From: Acidimicrobiales bacterium
Lineage (GTDB): Bacteria; Actinomycetota; Acidimicrobiia; Acidimicrobiales; MedAcidi-G1
Direction: 5' to 3'
NCBI GenBank assembly: GCA_022452145.1
Contig: JAKURY010000003.1
Span: 1-64,000, forward strand
DNA length: 64,000 nt
Shown here: positions 1 through 10,828 of the stretch, piece by piece
Numbering within the stretch: the first letter of the stretch is position 1
Layout of the letters: every line of letters begins with the position of its first letter
Notes under the pieces: generated by a model
Seen by the model: the letters and a program-made list of their open reading frames with translations, nothing else
What the model was told of the DNA's origin: nothing
The model's database searches: none
Translations under genes and position numbers: made by a program

Positions 1-5
1 ACAGG

Positions 6-782
6 GTGGTGAACGAGCTTCGTGCACTCGGGAAGGACGAAACCGGGCCGCTGCTTGTCGACGAGTTGACCGCCTTCGATCAACTGCACTACCACGGCAC
101 CGAAGCAGTGGATGAAGCGATCAGGGCGACGAACATCGACGAGGGGAGTTCGGTTCTGGAGATCGGTTCAGGGCTCGGGGGGCCGGCCAGGTACCTGGCG
201 TCGGTAACGGGAGCCGAGGTGACCGCGCTGGAGCTTCAGGAAGACCACCATCTCATGGCATCGACTCTCACGGAGCGGTGCGGCCTCGACGACAGGGTGA
301 AGCACCTGTGTGGTGACTTTCTGACCCATCACTGGGATGGTGCGCAGTTCCAGGCCATCGTCAGTTGGCTGGCGCTGTACCACATCCCCCAGCGGGACGT
401 CCTCCTCGAGCGGTGCCGATCGTTGCTCGAGGACGGAGGCTTCGTCTACGCCGAGGACCTCTGTGAACGCAGGCCCTTCGATGACCTCGAAAGGGAGGAG
501 CTCGCGACAGACCTCTTCGTCAACTATCTGCCGAGCCGGGATCAGTACCGCCAGGATCTCATCGATGCTGGCTTCAAGCCGATCCTGTTCGAGGACATGT
601 CAGACGATTGGGCCGTTTTCACCCGTGATCGCCTGAACTCGTACCTCGAGCACAGGGACCGACATCTGCGGGTTCACGGCGAAGAGGTGTTCGAGACCAT
701 GTGCGCCTTCTACGACACGATGGTGCGCCTCTTCTCGGGAGGAAAGTTGGGCGGTCTCAGGGTGGTGGCGCGCAGGATCTGA
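6..782 (+). CDS. class I SAM-dependent methyltransferase (5' end uncertain)
   Basis: A 258-residue class I methyltransferase. The SAM-binding glycine loop VLEIGSGLGGPARYLA lies near residues 50-65, the acidic end of strand 2 reads ALELQ, and LCGDFL matches the next cofactor-contact motif. Overall the protein resembles small-molecule N-methyltransferases of the sarcosine/dimethylglycine and phosphoethanolamine group, which transfer methyl from SAM to an amine, but the substrate cannot be read from the sequence. Two tandem GTG codons open the frame only five bases into the window, so the true start may lie upstream. It converges on the hydrolase at 822-1601. Confidence 0.75.
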   Translation: MVNELRALGKDETGPLLVDELTAFDQLHYHGTEAVDEAIRATNIDEGSSVLEIGSGLGGPARYLASVTGAEVTALELQEDHHLMASTLTERCGLDDRVKHLCGDFLTHHWDGAQFQAIVSWLALYHIPQRDVLLERCRSLLEDGGFVYAEDLCERRPFDDLEREELATDLFVNYLPSRDQYRQDLIDAGFKPILFEDMSDDWAVFTRDRLNSYLEHRDRHLRVHGEEVFETMCAFYDTMVRLFSGGKLGGLRVVARRI

Positions 783-821
783 GTCAGCGGGCTGGCTGGC
801 CTCCAACCGGCGGGTCAGGAG

Positions 822-1601
822 TCAGGCGTCGCGGTGGCGGATCAGGAAGTCCCTGACCGGTCCGAGGACCCGGTCGGGCGCCTCGACCAGGATCGAGTGC
901 TTCAGGTCGTCGAGGATCACCAACTCGGCGTCGGGTAGCTCGCCCGCGATGAAGCGGTTCAGCCTGGGATTACAGCCTCCGTCGAACTCTCCTGTCATCA
1001 CGAGGCACGGGCATGAGATCTCGTGCAGCCATGGAGCCATCTCGGCCCCGGCGTACACGTCGAAGACGCTCAGGAACACATCCTCGGGCGTGCCGAGCAC
1101 CTGCTCGATCCGGTTGCGGATGGCGTCGGGCCGCGCCTCTATGAAGTCGTCGGTGTACCAGCGGTCAAGCAGGGTGCCGAGCACCGGTTCGACCCCATCG
1201 ACCCGCATTCTGGCCACGACGCCATTGACCCTGGCGCTGTCGTCGGCGGTGCGGCCTGCCGCCGTGCTGAGCAGCACCACGCTGGCGGTGTGTTCCGGAT
1301 GTGCCCTGGCGTAGGCGGGGCCGATCTGCCCGCCCAGCGAATGGCCGATCACGTGAATGCGGTCGTGGGCCAGCCGGACCCGCAGTGCCTCGAGGTCGTC
1401 CACCAGGTCGTCCAGCGAATATGGCACGTCAGGGACGGGGCTCTTGCCGTGTCCGCGAAGGTCGTAGCGGACGCAGGTGAAGTGCTCCTCGAGGCCGGGA
1501 AGCAGCCCGTCCCACGTGACCCGACGGGATCCGATCCCGTGGACCATGTAGAGGGGCGGACCCTCGCCGGAGACGGTGTAAGAGACGTCTATGGCGGTCA
1601 T
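822..1601 (-). CDS. alpha/beta hydrolase
   Basis: A 259-residue alpha/beta-fold hydrolase. The oxyanion HG motif (MVHGIG, near residue 21), the nucleophile elbow GHSLGG with Ser at about 88, a later acid residue in GEFDGG and the catalytic His in LKHSILVE are all visible. It is the third gene of a reverse-strand operon behind a Baeyer-Villiger monooxygenase and a luciferase-like monooxygenase, so hydrolysis of a lactone or ester made by the monooxygenase is a reasonable inference. GGAGAG lies about 10 bases before the ATG as ribosome binding site. The substrate is unknown. Confidence 0.8.
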   Translation of the reverse strand: MTAIDVSYTVSGEGPPLYMVHGIGSRRVTWDGLLPGLEEHFTCVRYDLRGHGKSPVPDVPYSLDDLVDDLEALRVRLAHDRIHVIGHSLGGQIGPAYARAHPEHTASVVLLSTAAGRTADDSARVNGVVARMRVDGVEPVLGTLLDRWYTDDFIEARPDAIRNRIEQVLGTPEDVFLSVFDVYAGAEMAPWLHEISCPCLVMTGEFDGGCNPRLNRFIAGELPDAELVILDDLKHSILVEAPDRVLGPVRDFLIRHRDA

Positions 1602-1653
1602 GGCCGGGTTCTCTCCGCGGGGTCGGGTTCGGGTCGGACGGTCCGGTGTCCGG

Positions 1654-2688
1654 TCAGGCCGCTGCGGCGCGTTGTTCGAGGTGGGGCTTGACCTCGGTGG
1701 CGAAGCGTTCCATGGCTTCGAGATGCTCGCCCTGGGGCTGGCCCAGGTTGGAGCTCAGGATCACCTCGTCGATACCGGTGTCCCGGTACTCGCCCAGGCG
1801 CTCCACCATCTCGTCGGGCGGGCAGATGATGAGGTTCTCCTCGAGTTCTTCGATCGTCTGCTGGCGGGGGAGGGGCTGGATGACCCCGTTTCGCACGATG
1901 CCTGGGCCGGTGAACAGGTTGTCGAAGCGGCTGTAGTACTCGTAGGCCATCTCCACCTTGTGGCGGGCGTCGGCGACGTCTCTGGCGCAGTAGATGATCC
2001 GTGACATCATGATCCGAAGAGGGCGACCGGCCTCGCCCATCTCCGCCTTCGCCTCCTTGTGGGCGGCGATCTGGGCACGGAACAGGTCAGGCCGGCCGGC
2101 CAGCGGCGTGGTCTGGATGTTGAAGCCACGCCTGGTGTAGGCGGCGATCCCGGGAGGATTCATGACCGCCACCATGAGCTTCGGCATGGGCTGCGTCATG
2201 GGACGCGGCATGACGGTGAGGGGCTCGAACTGGTAGAAATCGCCGTTCCAGGAGACCTCCTCGGTGGTCATCAGGGCTATGAGCACGTCGAGGCTCTCGT
2301 CGAACTTCGCCCGGGACTCCTCGATCGACGAGCCCATGCGTGCCATCTCGTAGGCGAAGGCACCCCGTCCGACGCCCAGGATGAGTCGCCCGTCGGTGAG
2401 GATGTCGGCCTGGATCACCTCGCCGGCGAACACCCTCATGTCACGCAGTGGCAGGGCGGCCACCGAGGTGACCAGCTCCATGCGGTCGGTCTCACATGAC
2501 AGCTTGACCGCCATCTGGAGTGGTGACGGCGTGAGCAGCAGGTTGATGAGGTGGTGTTCGGGGATGGTCACCCCGCGGTAGCCGAGGCGCTCGGCGGTCG
2601 TCGCCTGCTCGACCATGTCCGCGAACAGGCGCTGACCGCCGTACGCCGGATCGGGCATGTAGCTGGAGAGGAAGTGGTTGAAGTCCAC
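1654..2688 (-). CDS. LLM-class flavin-dependent oxidoreductase
   Basis: A 344-residue bacterial-luciferase-like (LLM) oxidoreductase. The family pattern is seen at the N-terminus (RLGYRGVTIPEHHL, residues about 34-47) and in the central LGVGRGAF segment. Members are TIM-barrel monooxygenases or dehydrogenases using FMNH2 or F420; which cofactor is used here cannot be told by eye. It follows the Baeyer-Villiger monooxygenase with a 33-base gap and precedes the alpha/beta hydrolase by about 50 bases, so the three are probably co-transcribed for an oxidative degradation route. GGAAGG precedes the ATG. Confidence 0.82.
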   Translation of the reverse strand: MDFNHFLSSYMPDPAYGGQRLFADMVEQATTAERLGYRGVTIPEHHLINLLLTPSPLQMAVKLSCETDRMELVTSVAALPLRDMRVFAGEVIQADILTDGRLILGVGRGAFAYEMARMGSSIEESRAKFDESLDVLIALMTTEEVSWNGDFYQFEPLTVMPRPMTQPMPKLMVAVMNPPGIAAYTRRGFNIQTTPLAGRPDLFRAQIAAHKEAKAEMGEAGRPLRIMMSRIIYCARDVADARHKVEMAYEYYSRFDNLFTGPGIVRNGVIQPLPRQQTIEELEENLIICPPDEMVERLGEYRDTGIDEVILSSNLGQPQGEHLEAMERFATEVKPHLEQRAAAA

Positions 2689-2721
2689 TGAGGCCTTCCG
2701 GGGTCAGGTGGGCCGGGCTGC

Positions 2722-4254
2722 TCAGCCTTTCAGATCGAAGTCGCCGATGTCCGGCTCGGCCATGACCTCACGGAACCTCTGGAACGTCCACGGCCATGCC
2801 GCTGGCACCCCACGGTCGTCCAGGTACCAGCTCCTGCAACCTGTCGCCCAGACCGTTCCCTTCGCCGCCTCCACACGTGTGGCCTCGAACGCCTCGGTGG
2901 CCTCGGCAGTGGCGCTGATCCGGGCGCACCCGCCTGAGCGGAGCCGTTCCAGCAGCTTCAGGATGAAGGCGAACTGGAGCTCGGCCACCTCGATGAGCGA
3001 GAAGTTGCCGATGGGACCGTTGGGTCCGTTGAGCATGAAGAAGTTGGGGATGCCTGGAATCGAGATCGACTTGTAGGCCGTCGGGCGGTCCGCCCAGATC
3101 TCGGACAGCCGTGCGCCCGTGGGGCCCACCACCTCCATGGGGCGCATGAACCGGTCGACCCGGAACCCGGTGGCCAGGACTAGCACGTCCAGGGCGTGGA
3201 CTCGACCGTTGGCCGTGCGAACCCCCTCCGGTTCGACGCACTCGATGGCGTCGGTGACCAACTCGGCATTCGGATGCTGGATTGCCCTGTAGAAGTCGGG
3301 GGAGACGACGAGCCGCTTGCATGCCGCCCGGTAGTCGGGGCGAAGCCGCTCGCGGAGCTCCGCATTGGTCACGCTGTCCTCGAGGTTGGCCAGGCAGGCG
3401 GCCTCGATCATGCGCATCCCCTCGGACTCGGCGTCCACGACGGCATTGGAGAAGCCGTTGGCGAACATCTCGGAGATGTCCTCGTGGAGTGCGTGCATCA
3501 CCGTCGGGTCGTCCCTGAAGGCCTGGCGCTCCCCGTCGGTGTAGGCAGGGTTCTCCTGGGGCATCACCCACTGGGCCGTCCGTTGGAAGAGGTGCAGCAG
3601 CGCTACGCGGTCGGCGACGGCTGCCACCATCTGAATGGCCGACGAGCCGGTACCGACGATGCCTACCCGCTGCCCGTCGATGGGAACCGTCTCGTCCCAG
3701 CGGGCGGTGTGGACGGTCCGGCCGGCGAAGGAGTCGAGACCGTCGATGTCGGGGATGTAGGGGTGGTGGAGCACCCCGGTGGCGGCTATCACCACGTCTA
3801 CGACGTCGTGGGCGCCCAGCGAGGTCTCGAGGTGCCACCGGCCATCCACGAAGTCGCAGCGGACCACCTCTTCGCCGAAGCGGACGGACCCCGGAACGGC
3901 ATTGGACGCAGCGACCCCTTCGAGGTACGTGAGGATCTCCGCTCCCGACGAGAACCGGTGGGTCCACTCGGCGTTGGGGGCGAAGGAGTAGCTGTAGAGC
4001 GCCGATGGCACGTCGCACGCCACGCCCGGGTAGGTGTTCTCCCGCCATGTGCCACCGAGGCCGTCGGCCTTCTCGTAGATGGTGACGTTGCTGTAGCCGT
4101 GCTCCCGGAGCTTTATCGTCGACAGGATTCCCGACATGCCGGCACCGATCACGGCGAAGCTGAGTTCCCGCCGGCCCGTGGTCTGTGCCTGCGCGTCACG
4201 GCCCATGGCAGGTCTGGTCACGGCGGTCAGTACAACAGGAGCCGGTACGGGCAC
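2722..4254 (-). CDS. flavin monooxygenase, Baeyer-Villiger type
   Basis: A flavoprotein monooxygenase of up to 510 residues. It has a first Rossmann motif VIGAGMSG for FAD near residue 35, a second GIVGTGSSA for NADPH near 200, and between them FAGRTVHTARW, which fits the Baeyer-Villiger fingerprint FxGxxxHxxxW. It should insert oxygen next to a ketone carbonyl to make an ester or lactone. The start is ambiguous: GTG at 4254, another in-frame GTG 33 bases later, or the ATG at 4206 that begins close to the FAD fold. It heads the operon with the LLM enzyme and hydrolase and is divergent from arfB. Confidence 0.85.
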   Translation of the reverse strand: MPVPAPVVLTAVTRPAMGRDAQAQTTGRRELSFAVIGAGMSGILSTIKLREHGYSNVTIYEKADGLGGTWRENTYPGVACDVPSALYSYSFAPNAEWTHRFSSGAEILTYLEGVAASNAVPGSVRFGEEVVRCDFVDGRWHLETSLGAHDVVDVVIAATGVLHHPYIPDIDGLDSFAGRTVHTARWDETVPIDGQRVGIVGTGSSAIQMVAAVADRVALLHLFQRTAQWVMPQENPAYTDGERQAFRDDPTVMHALHEDISEMFANGFSNAVVDAESEGMRMIEAACLANLEDSVTNAELRERLRPDYRAACKRLVVSPDFYRAIQHPNAELVTDAIECVEPEGVRTANGRVHALDVLVLATGFRVDRFMRPMEVVGPTGARLSEIWADRPTAYKSISIPGIPNFFMLNGPNGPIGNFSLIEVAELQFAFILKLLERLRSGGCARISATAEATEAFEATRVEAAKGTVWATGCRSWYLDDRGVPAAWPWTFQRFREVMAEPDIGDFDLKG

Positions 4255-4342
4255 AAAATTGGCCGGGTTGTCCTGCGGGGTGTGCCGGTCCGCCCGGTGT
4301 GGGTCGAGTTGCAGTGTCGACGGCCCGGCTATCTACAACACC

Positions 4343-4348
4343 TAGCCT
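4343..4348 (+). promoter_or_regulatory. -10 box of arfB, leaderless geometry
   Basis: TAGCCT followed by six bases and then the ATG of arfB. A start point six to seven bases after the hexamer would fall on the start codon itself. Confidence 0.6.
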
Positions 4349-4354
4349 CGACGC

Positions 4355-4774
4355 ATGCCACGGGCAGACGACCGCGACCTGTACGCCGGTCCCGGCTGCA
4401 GGGTGCCGGCGGCCGAGGTCACGTGGCGGTTCGGTCCATCTGGTGGTCCGGGAGGACAGCACGCCAATCGCGCCCACACCCGGGTCGAGGCCGAACTCGA
4501 CCTACGGATCGCAGGCGGCATCGACGATGACATCCGCGGTCGTCTGGTGGCCCGGCTCGGGCCGAGGTTGCGCGTGGTGGTCGACCGGCACCGCTCTCAG
4601 GTCCGCAACCGTGAGCGGGCCCTCGAAGAGCTTGAGCGACGGATTCGGGAGGCGCTCGTGGAGCAGCGGTCCCGGCGTCCCACCCGTCCCCGTAGGGGTG
4701 CGGTCGAGCGCCGCCTGGAGGCCAAGCGCCGGAGGGGAGCCCGGAAGGCCGAGCGGAGGCGGGACTGGGATTAG
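4355..4774 (+). CDS. arfB: alternative ribosome-rescue factor ArfB (YaeJ-like)
   Basis: A 139-residue single-domain release-factor homologue. The peptidyl-tRNA hydrolysis loop GGPGGQHANRAHTRVE carries the invariant GGQ at about residues 33-35. There is no codon-recognition domain, and the protein ends in a basic tail (KRRRGARKAERRR) of the kind that enters the empty mRNA channel. It should release nascent chains from ribosomes stalled on non-stop mRNA. The length matches E. coli YaeJ (140). The start fits a TAGCCT box six bases upstream. It converges on the amidase with a 4-base overlap. Confidence 0.9.
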   Translation: MPRADDRDLYAGPGCRVPAAEVTWRFGPSGGPGGQHANRAHTRVEAELDLRIAGGIDDDIRGRLVARLGPRLRVVVDRHRSQVRNRERALEELERRIREALVEQRSRRPTRPRRGAVERRLEAKRRRGARKAERRRDWD

Positions 4775-6111
4775 TCGGCGTCGTCGGGGACCGCTGTTGC
4801 GTCGTCCTGGGTAGCGGCCGGGTCGTTCTGGGTCACCGGCTGGTCCTCCAGGCCTGCCAGGAACACCATCAGGACGGCCCCAAGCTTCTGGACCTGGGTC
4901 CGGGTGATCCCGTAGGCGTCGGCCATCCGGACCAGGACAGCCTGTTCGGCCTGGTTCCAGGCCACGGTCTCGGCGACCGGTCCGTAGGCGTCGGGCCTGT
5001 CAGCGGCGGCGAGCGGGGTGATCGCAGCGGCGCCCGGCAACTCGCTCAGGAACTCCAGAGTGTGGACACCGAAGCGCAGCAACCAGTCGGTGGACTTCCC
5101 GAGTTGTCGGGCCGTTGCCACCAGGTCCTCGTGCTCCTTGGCCGTGAACCCCGTGGAGATACCAGCCGGTGGGGTGATCTCGGAGTCCACGCATCCCCGT
5201 GCGGTTCCCGTTCCGGTCGTGTGCGGGTCGAAGAACTCGGGCTTGAAGCCCGATCCCGGATCCTGCGTTGTCAGGAAGCGGTGGATGCCCGCGGCGATCA
5301 CCCGACCCTCCAACTCCTGGATCTGCGGCAGGGCCAGGAGTTGGGCCTCCGGCGGGTTGGAGAGGTACAGACCTTCTGTGATCACGGACGTCAGGTCGGG
5401 CGTCATCCGGAGAATTCCGTAGGTCTCGGCACGGGGCTCCCGGAGGCGGGTGGAGACGCCCTGGTGGACCGTGCGCACCCACGGGACCCAGTACGGCGAG
5501 AAGGCCGACTGGATCTCCTCGAACAGGATGCCGGCCAGGCGGGTCGACTCAGGGTCGTCGACTTGGTGGAAGGTCTCGGTGCCCGGTGTGTCGGACCGTC
5601 GCGTCGCCCCGCCGTTGTGGTGGATCGAGACAAACGCCAGGGGAGTCAGGGCGTTGGCAATGGCGGCCCGCTGGCGGATCGGCATGTGTGTGTCACGGCG
5701 GCGGGTCAGCGCCACCGTGTAACCGAGGTCCTCGAGGGCGAGTTGGGTGTGGAAGGCCACCATGAGGTTGAGGTCCCGCTCGGTCAGGCCGTTGGCACCA
5801 ACGGCTCCGGACTCCGGTCCGCCGTGCCCCGGGTCGAGCACCACGTCGACGGGGCCGAACGGCCTTCCGTCGTCGTAGACGATCGGGTTACCACACGTCG
5901 AGCTGACGATCGTCCCGTCCGGAAGCTCATCCAGGATCGGCAGGATCACCTCGTCGGGGCCCAGGACGGCACCGGCCAGGGCGGTCGCCACACCGACTCC
6001 CGACGTGACCACCACCAGGACGATGGCTACCACTTCCAGGAGGAGACGGGTGGGTCGGGGAGCCTTGAGCACGTGGGGACGGTACGGCATGGACATGGGG
6101 GGCGAGTGCAT
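4771..6111 (-). CDS. N-acetylmuramoyl-L-alanine amidase, Amidase_3 type
   Basis: A 446-residue membrane-anchored or secreted cell-wall amidase that cuts the bond between muramic acid and the stem peptide. An N-terminal hydrophobic segment (about residues 22-50, LLLEVVAIVLVVVTSGVG) serves as signal or anchor. The zinc motifs of Amidase_3 follow in order: DPGHGG, the Glu of GLTERDLN, the His of SIHHNGG and the catalytic Glu of ITEGLYLSN. After the catalytic domain comes a roughly 150-residue C-terminal region without a motif I recognise, ending in a low-complexity D/T/Q-rich tail. The start could also be one of the downstream Met residues at 6 or 8. Confidence 0.87.
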   Translation of the reverse strand: MHSPPMSMPYRPHVLKAPRPTRLLLEVVAIVLVVVTSGVGVATALAGAVLGPDEVILPILDELPDGTIVSSTCGNPIVYDDGRPFGPVDVVLDPGHGGPESGAVGANGLTERDLNLMVAFHTQLALEDLGYTVALTRRRDTHMPIRQRAAIANALTPLAFVSIHHNGGATRRSDTPGTETFHQVDDPESTRLAGILFEEIQSAFSPYWVPWVRTVHQGVSTRLREPRAETYGILRMTPDLTSVITEGLYLSNPPEAQLLALPQIQELEGRVIAAGIHRFLTTQDPGSGFKPEFFDPHTTGTGTARGCVDSEITPPAGISTGFTAKEHEDLVATARQLGKSTDWLLRFGVHTLEFLSELPGAAAITPLAAADRPDAYGPVAETVAWNQAEQAVLVRMADAYGITRTQVQKLGAVLMVFLAGLEDQPVTQNDPAATQDDATAVPDDAD

Positions 6112-6130
6112 CGAACCACCCCGGGCGCCG

Positions 6131-6160
6131 AGCGACCCCCGATCGGCGCCAGGGGTCGCT
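6131..6160 (-). terminator. hairpin downstream of aceA
   Basis: A perfect 9-base inverted repeat, AGCGACCCC and GGGGTCGCT, with a 12-base loop, starts 27 bases after the aceA stop codon. No U-tract follows, so this would be a GC-stem terminator or a 3' stabilising hairpin. Confidence 0.5.
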
Positions 6161-6186
6161 GAGTTGAACCGCGGCTCAGGTGACTC

Positions 6187-7473
6187 CTAGAATTGCTCCT
6201 CCTCGGTGGAGCCCTCCAGGGCCAGCGTCGAGGCCGTACCGCCGGAGATGACCGTGGCGATGTCGTCGAAGTAGCCGGCGCCGACCTCGCGCTGGTGTCG
6301 GGTGGCCGTGTAGCCGTCGTCCTCCATGCCGAACTCGGCCTGCTGCAGGGCCACGTAGGCCGTCATGTCCGACTCCGTGTAGCCGCGGGCCAGGTCGAAG
6401 GCCGAGGCGTTCAGGGCGTGCCAGCCGGCCAGGGTGATGAACTGGAACTTGTAGCCCATCTTCCCGAGTTCCCTCTGGAACTTGGCGATGGTCTCGTCGT
6501 CCAGGGCCGCCTTCCAGTTGAACGACGGTGAGCAGTTGTAGGCCAGCATCTTGCCGGGGAACTCTGCGTGCACCGCGTCGGCGAACTCCTGGGCCTGGTC
6601 CAGGTCCGGCGTGCCGGTCTCGCACCAGATGAGGTCGCAGTAGGGGGCGTACGCCAGGGCCCGGGCGATGGGGGTGGCCATGCCCGGCCGGGTGTTGAAG
6701 AAGCCCTCCGTGGTGCGTTCGCCGGTCAGGAACGGCTTGTCTCGGTCGTCCACGTCGGTGGTGATCAGCGTGGCACTCAGGGCGTCGGTCCGGGCGATCA
6801 CCACCGACGGCACGCCGAGCACGTCGGCGGCCAGGCGGGCGGCGGTCAGGGTACGGATGTGCTGCTGGGTCGGGATGAGCACTTTTCCGCCCATGTGGCC
6901 GCACTTCTTCTCCGAGGCCAGCTGGTCCTCGAAGTGCACGCCGGCGGCGCCGGCCCGCAGCATCCGCTTCATGAGTTCGTAGACGTTCAGAGCGCCACCG
7001 AAGCCGGCCTCGGCGTCGGCCACAATCGGGACCATCCAGTCCCTCAGCATCACGCCCTTGTTCTCCGACCACTCGATCTGGTCGGCCCGGCGCAGGGCGT
7101 TGTTGAGGCGCTCCACGACGGACGGGACCGAGTTGGCCGGGTAGAGGCTCTGGTCCGGGTACACCTGACCGGCCAGGTTGGCGTCACCGGCAACCTGCCA
7201 GCCGGAGAGGTACAGGGCGGGTAGGCCACCCTTGACGTACTGGATGGCCTGCCCGCCGGTCATGGCTCCGAGGGCGTGGACGTAGTCCATCTCGTGCATC
7301 TTCTGCCAGAGCACCTCGGCACCGTGGCGGGCAATGGAACACTCGGGGAGGACCGATCCCCGCAGCCGGACGACGTCGGCAGCGCTGTAGTCGCGCCGGA
7401 CGCCCTCCCAGCGGGGGTTCTCGGCCCAGTCCTTCTCCAGGACTGCGACCTGGTCGTCGAAGGTGTTACGCAT
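6187..7473 (-). CDS. aceA: isocitrate lyase
   Basis: A 428-residue isocitrate lyase that splits isocitrate into glyoxylate and succinate, the first step of the glyoxylate shunt. The catalytic loop [11 protein letters not shown] is intact with the nucleophilic Cys at 191, and the Mg-binding region [10 protein letters not shown] is present at 151-160. The length matches the actinobacterial prokaryotic-type enzyme (about 428). It lies 75 bases downstream of malate synthase on the same strand, so both shunt enzymes are probably co-expressed for growth on acetate, fatty acids or other C2-yielding substrates. The adjacent RamB-like gene is the likely regulator. Confidence 0.97.
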   Translation of the reverse strand: MRNTFDDQVAVLEKDWAENPRWEGVRRDYSAADVVRLRGSVLPECSIARHGAEVLWQKMHEMDYVHALGAMTGGQAIQYVKGGLPALYLSGWQVAGDANLAGQVYPDQSLYPANSVPSVVERLNNALRRADQIEWSENKGVMLRDWMVPIVADAEAGFGGALNVYELMKRMLRAGAAGVHFEDQLASEKKCGHMGGKVLIPTQQHIRTLTAARLAADVLGVPSVVIARTDALSATLITTDVDDRDKPFLTGERTTEGFFNTRPGMATPIARALAYAPYCDLIWCETGTPDLDQAQEFADAVHAEFPGKMLAYNCSPSFNWKAALDDETIAKFQRELGKMGYKFQFITLAGWHALNASAFDLARGYTESDMTAYVALQQAEFGMEDDGYTATRHQREVGAGYFDDIATVISGGTASTLALEGSTEEEQF

Positions 7474-7548
7474 CGGTTGCTCGCTTTCGTGGGGGAAGGA
7501 CCGGCTCAGCCGGCGGACCCCGTAGGGGGATCTGGTTGTAGCGGCCCG

Positions 7549-9135
<1,587 letters not shown>

Positions 9136-9228
9136 GTGCGCTCCCGTGGCTCTCCTGGTACGTCTCGCAGGTTGAGTATTGACGATTTTCCGGATCCCGA
9201 ACCTGACCGGCGGGCCGGAAAGTTCCCC

Positions 9229-9234
9229 TAGGCT
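9229..9234 (+). promoter_or_regulatory. possible -10 box of the RamB-like gene
   Basis: TAGGCT in the aceB/regulator intergenic region, 105 bases before the chosen ATG. No convincing -35 element is seen. If used, the transcript leader would include the palindrome at 9280-9295. Confidence 0.3.
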
Positions 9235-9279
9235 GCCCGAAACCGCGAAGAATCAACAGAGTTCGGTTAATTCTCTTCT

Positions 9280-9295
9280 CGAACCGTGTGGTTCG
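9280..9295. promoter_or_regulatory. palindrome, candidate operator of the RamB-like regulator
   Basis: CGAACCGTGTGGTTCG, two perfect 6-base arms around GTGT, between divergent aceB and the regulator gene. A second looser inverted pair (GAAGAAT and ATTCTCTTC) lies just upstream at about 9247-9279. The position suggests autoregulation or control of the glyoxylate genes. Confidence 0.45.
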
Positions 9296-9339
9296 TGGCA
9301 GTGGATACGTCGACGGGTACGACTGGAAGGGGAACGGCG

Positions 9340-10806
9340 ATGGTTGCTCCGGCCTCGGGGAAGGCGTTCGATCCGATCGTTCTGGGTCACCGACTGCGAC
9401 ACATGCGACGTTCTGCCGGGCTGACGCTGGCCGGCCTGGGAGAGCGGATCGGCCGGCCGGCGTCCTACCTCTCCCAGGTCGAGAACGGACGGATCGAACC
9501 CAAGCTGGGCGTGCTGGGCGACCTGGCGGCGGCCCTCGGCTGCGGCACCGTCGACCTCCTGGACCCCACGCCGCCGAGCCGACGAGCCGAGCTGGAGATC
9601 CAGTTGGCGCGGGCCCAGGCGGGGCCGTGGCGTAGCACCCTGGAGCTGCCGGAGCTTCGTGCCGGTGCCCGACTCGACGACGACGTGCTGGAGGCGCTCG
9701 TCGGTCTCTATAGGGCGCTCCCCGACGTGGAGGTGAGCCGTTCCGGCCTGGCGAGCCTCGAGGCCGGCGATCGTGCCCGGATTGCCAACATCGCCCTGCG
9801 CACCGAGATGCGTAGCCGGGACAACTACTTCGCCGAGATAGAAGCCGAGGCGTCCGCTGGCCTGAAGGCGGCCGGCTACACCGGCGAGGGGCCACCCACC
9901 GAGAGGCACATGGCCGACCTGGCCGCCCACTACGGGTTCACGGTCGAGCGGGTGAAGGGCATGCCGCGGACGGCCCGGTCCGTGACCGACACCCGCCGGC
10001 GGGTGATCTACATCGCCCAGCGCGACGATCTCACCGTGCGTGCCGCCCGATCGGTGATCCTCCAGACGCTCGGGCACTTCGCCCTCGAGCACGCCGAGAC
10101 CACCGACTTCGAGGGGTACCTACGCCAGAGGATCGAATCCAACTACTTCGCGGCCGCCGTGCTGGTGCCCGAGGCCGCGGCGGTGGACTTCCTGGTCGCC
10201 GCCAGGGACGACCGGGACCTCTCCATCGAGGACCTCAAGGAGCGGTACTACGTCTCCTACGAGATGGCCACCCACCGGTTCACGAACCTGGCCACCGTCC
10301 GACTGGGCGTCCCGGTGCACTTCATCCGGACAGATCCCGAGGGCACGATCACCAAGGCGTACGAGAACGACGGCATCGAGTTCCCTGCCGACGCCGACGG
10401 CGGCCTGGAGGGTGCGCGCCTGGGTCGACACTGGGGAGCGCGCCAGGCCTGGGACGGATCCGATCTCCTCCACTACCAGCTCACTACCACCGACCGGGGG
10501 GAGTTCTGGTGTGTGACCTACATCGAGAACGCAACCGAGCGCACCCCCTATGCCGTGACGCTGGGGTGCAGGGCGGCCGACGCCGGCCTGTTCAGGGGAG
10601 GCGGGACCCTCCGCCGGGTCAGCGGCCGAAGCGAGGACGATCGGGTCGAGCCGGAGATCCTGCGTCGCTGGGACGGCGTGGCCTGGCCCTCGGCGTCAGA
10701 GAGGAGCTTCATCCTGACGGCGCTGCCGTCGGCCAGTCGGGAGTTCACGCCCTTCCCGGGTATCGACCTGCTCGACGTATACCGGTTCCTCGACCGCCAG
10801 GCCTGA
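9340..10806 (+). CDS. RamB-like XRE-family regulator with ImmA/IrrE-type domain
   Basis: A 488-residue regulator from the ATG at 9340, which has GGGGAACGG just upstream; a GTG at 9286 would add 18 non-conserved residues and sits inside a palindrome. An XRE helix-turn-helix spans about residues 14-66 (LAGLGERIGRPASYLSQVEN), followed by an ImmA/IrrE-like region and a C-terminal ligand-sensing-type region. The metallopeptidase HExxH site is degenerate (LGHFALEH), so it probably does not cleave protein. Corynebacterium and Mycobacterium RamB share this plan and control aceA/aceB. Here the gene is divergent from aceB, so a role in acetate metabolism is a strong inference. Confidence 0.82.
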   Translation: MVAPASGKAFDPIVLGHRLRHMRRSAGLTLAGLGERIGRPASYLSQVENGRIEPKLGVLGDLAAALGCGTVDLLDPTPPSRRAELEIQLARAQAGPWRSTLELPELRAGARLDDDVLEALVGLYRALPDVEVSRSGLASLEAGDRARIANIALRTEMRSRDNYFAEIEAEASAGLKAAGYTGEGPPTERHMADLAAHYGFTVERVKGMPRTARSVTDTRRRVIYIAQRDDLTVRAARSVILQTLGHFALEHAETTDFEGYLRQRIESNYFAAAVLVPEAAAVDFLVAARDDRDLSIEDLKERYYVSYEMATHRFTNLATVRLGVPVHFIRTDPEGTITKAYENDGIEFPADADGGLEGARLGRHWGARQAWDGSDLLHYQLTTTDRGEFWCVTYIENATERTPYAVTLGCRAADAGLFRGGGTLRRVSGRSEDDRVEPEILRRWDGVAWPSASERSFILTALPSASREFTPFPGIDLLDVYRFLDRQA

Positions 10807-10828
10807 CCGGCACCTGGCGCCGGGAGCC

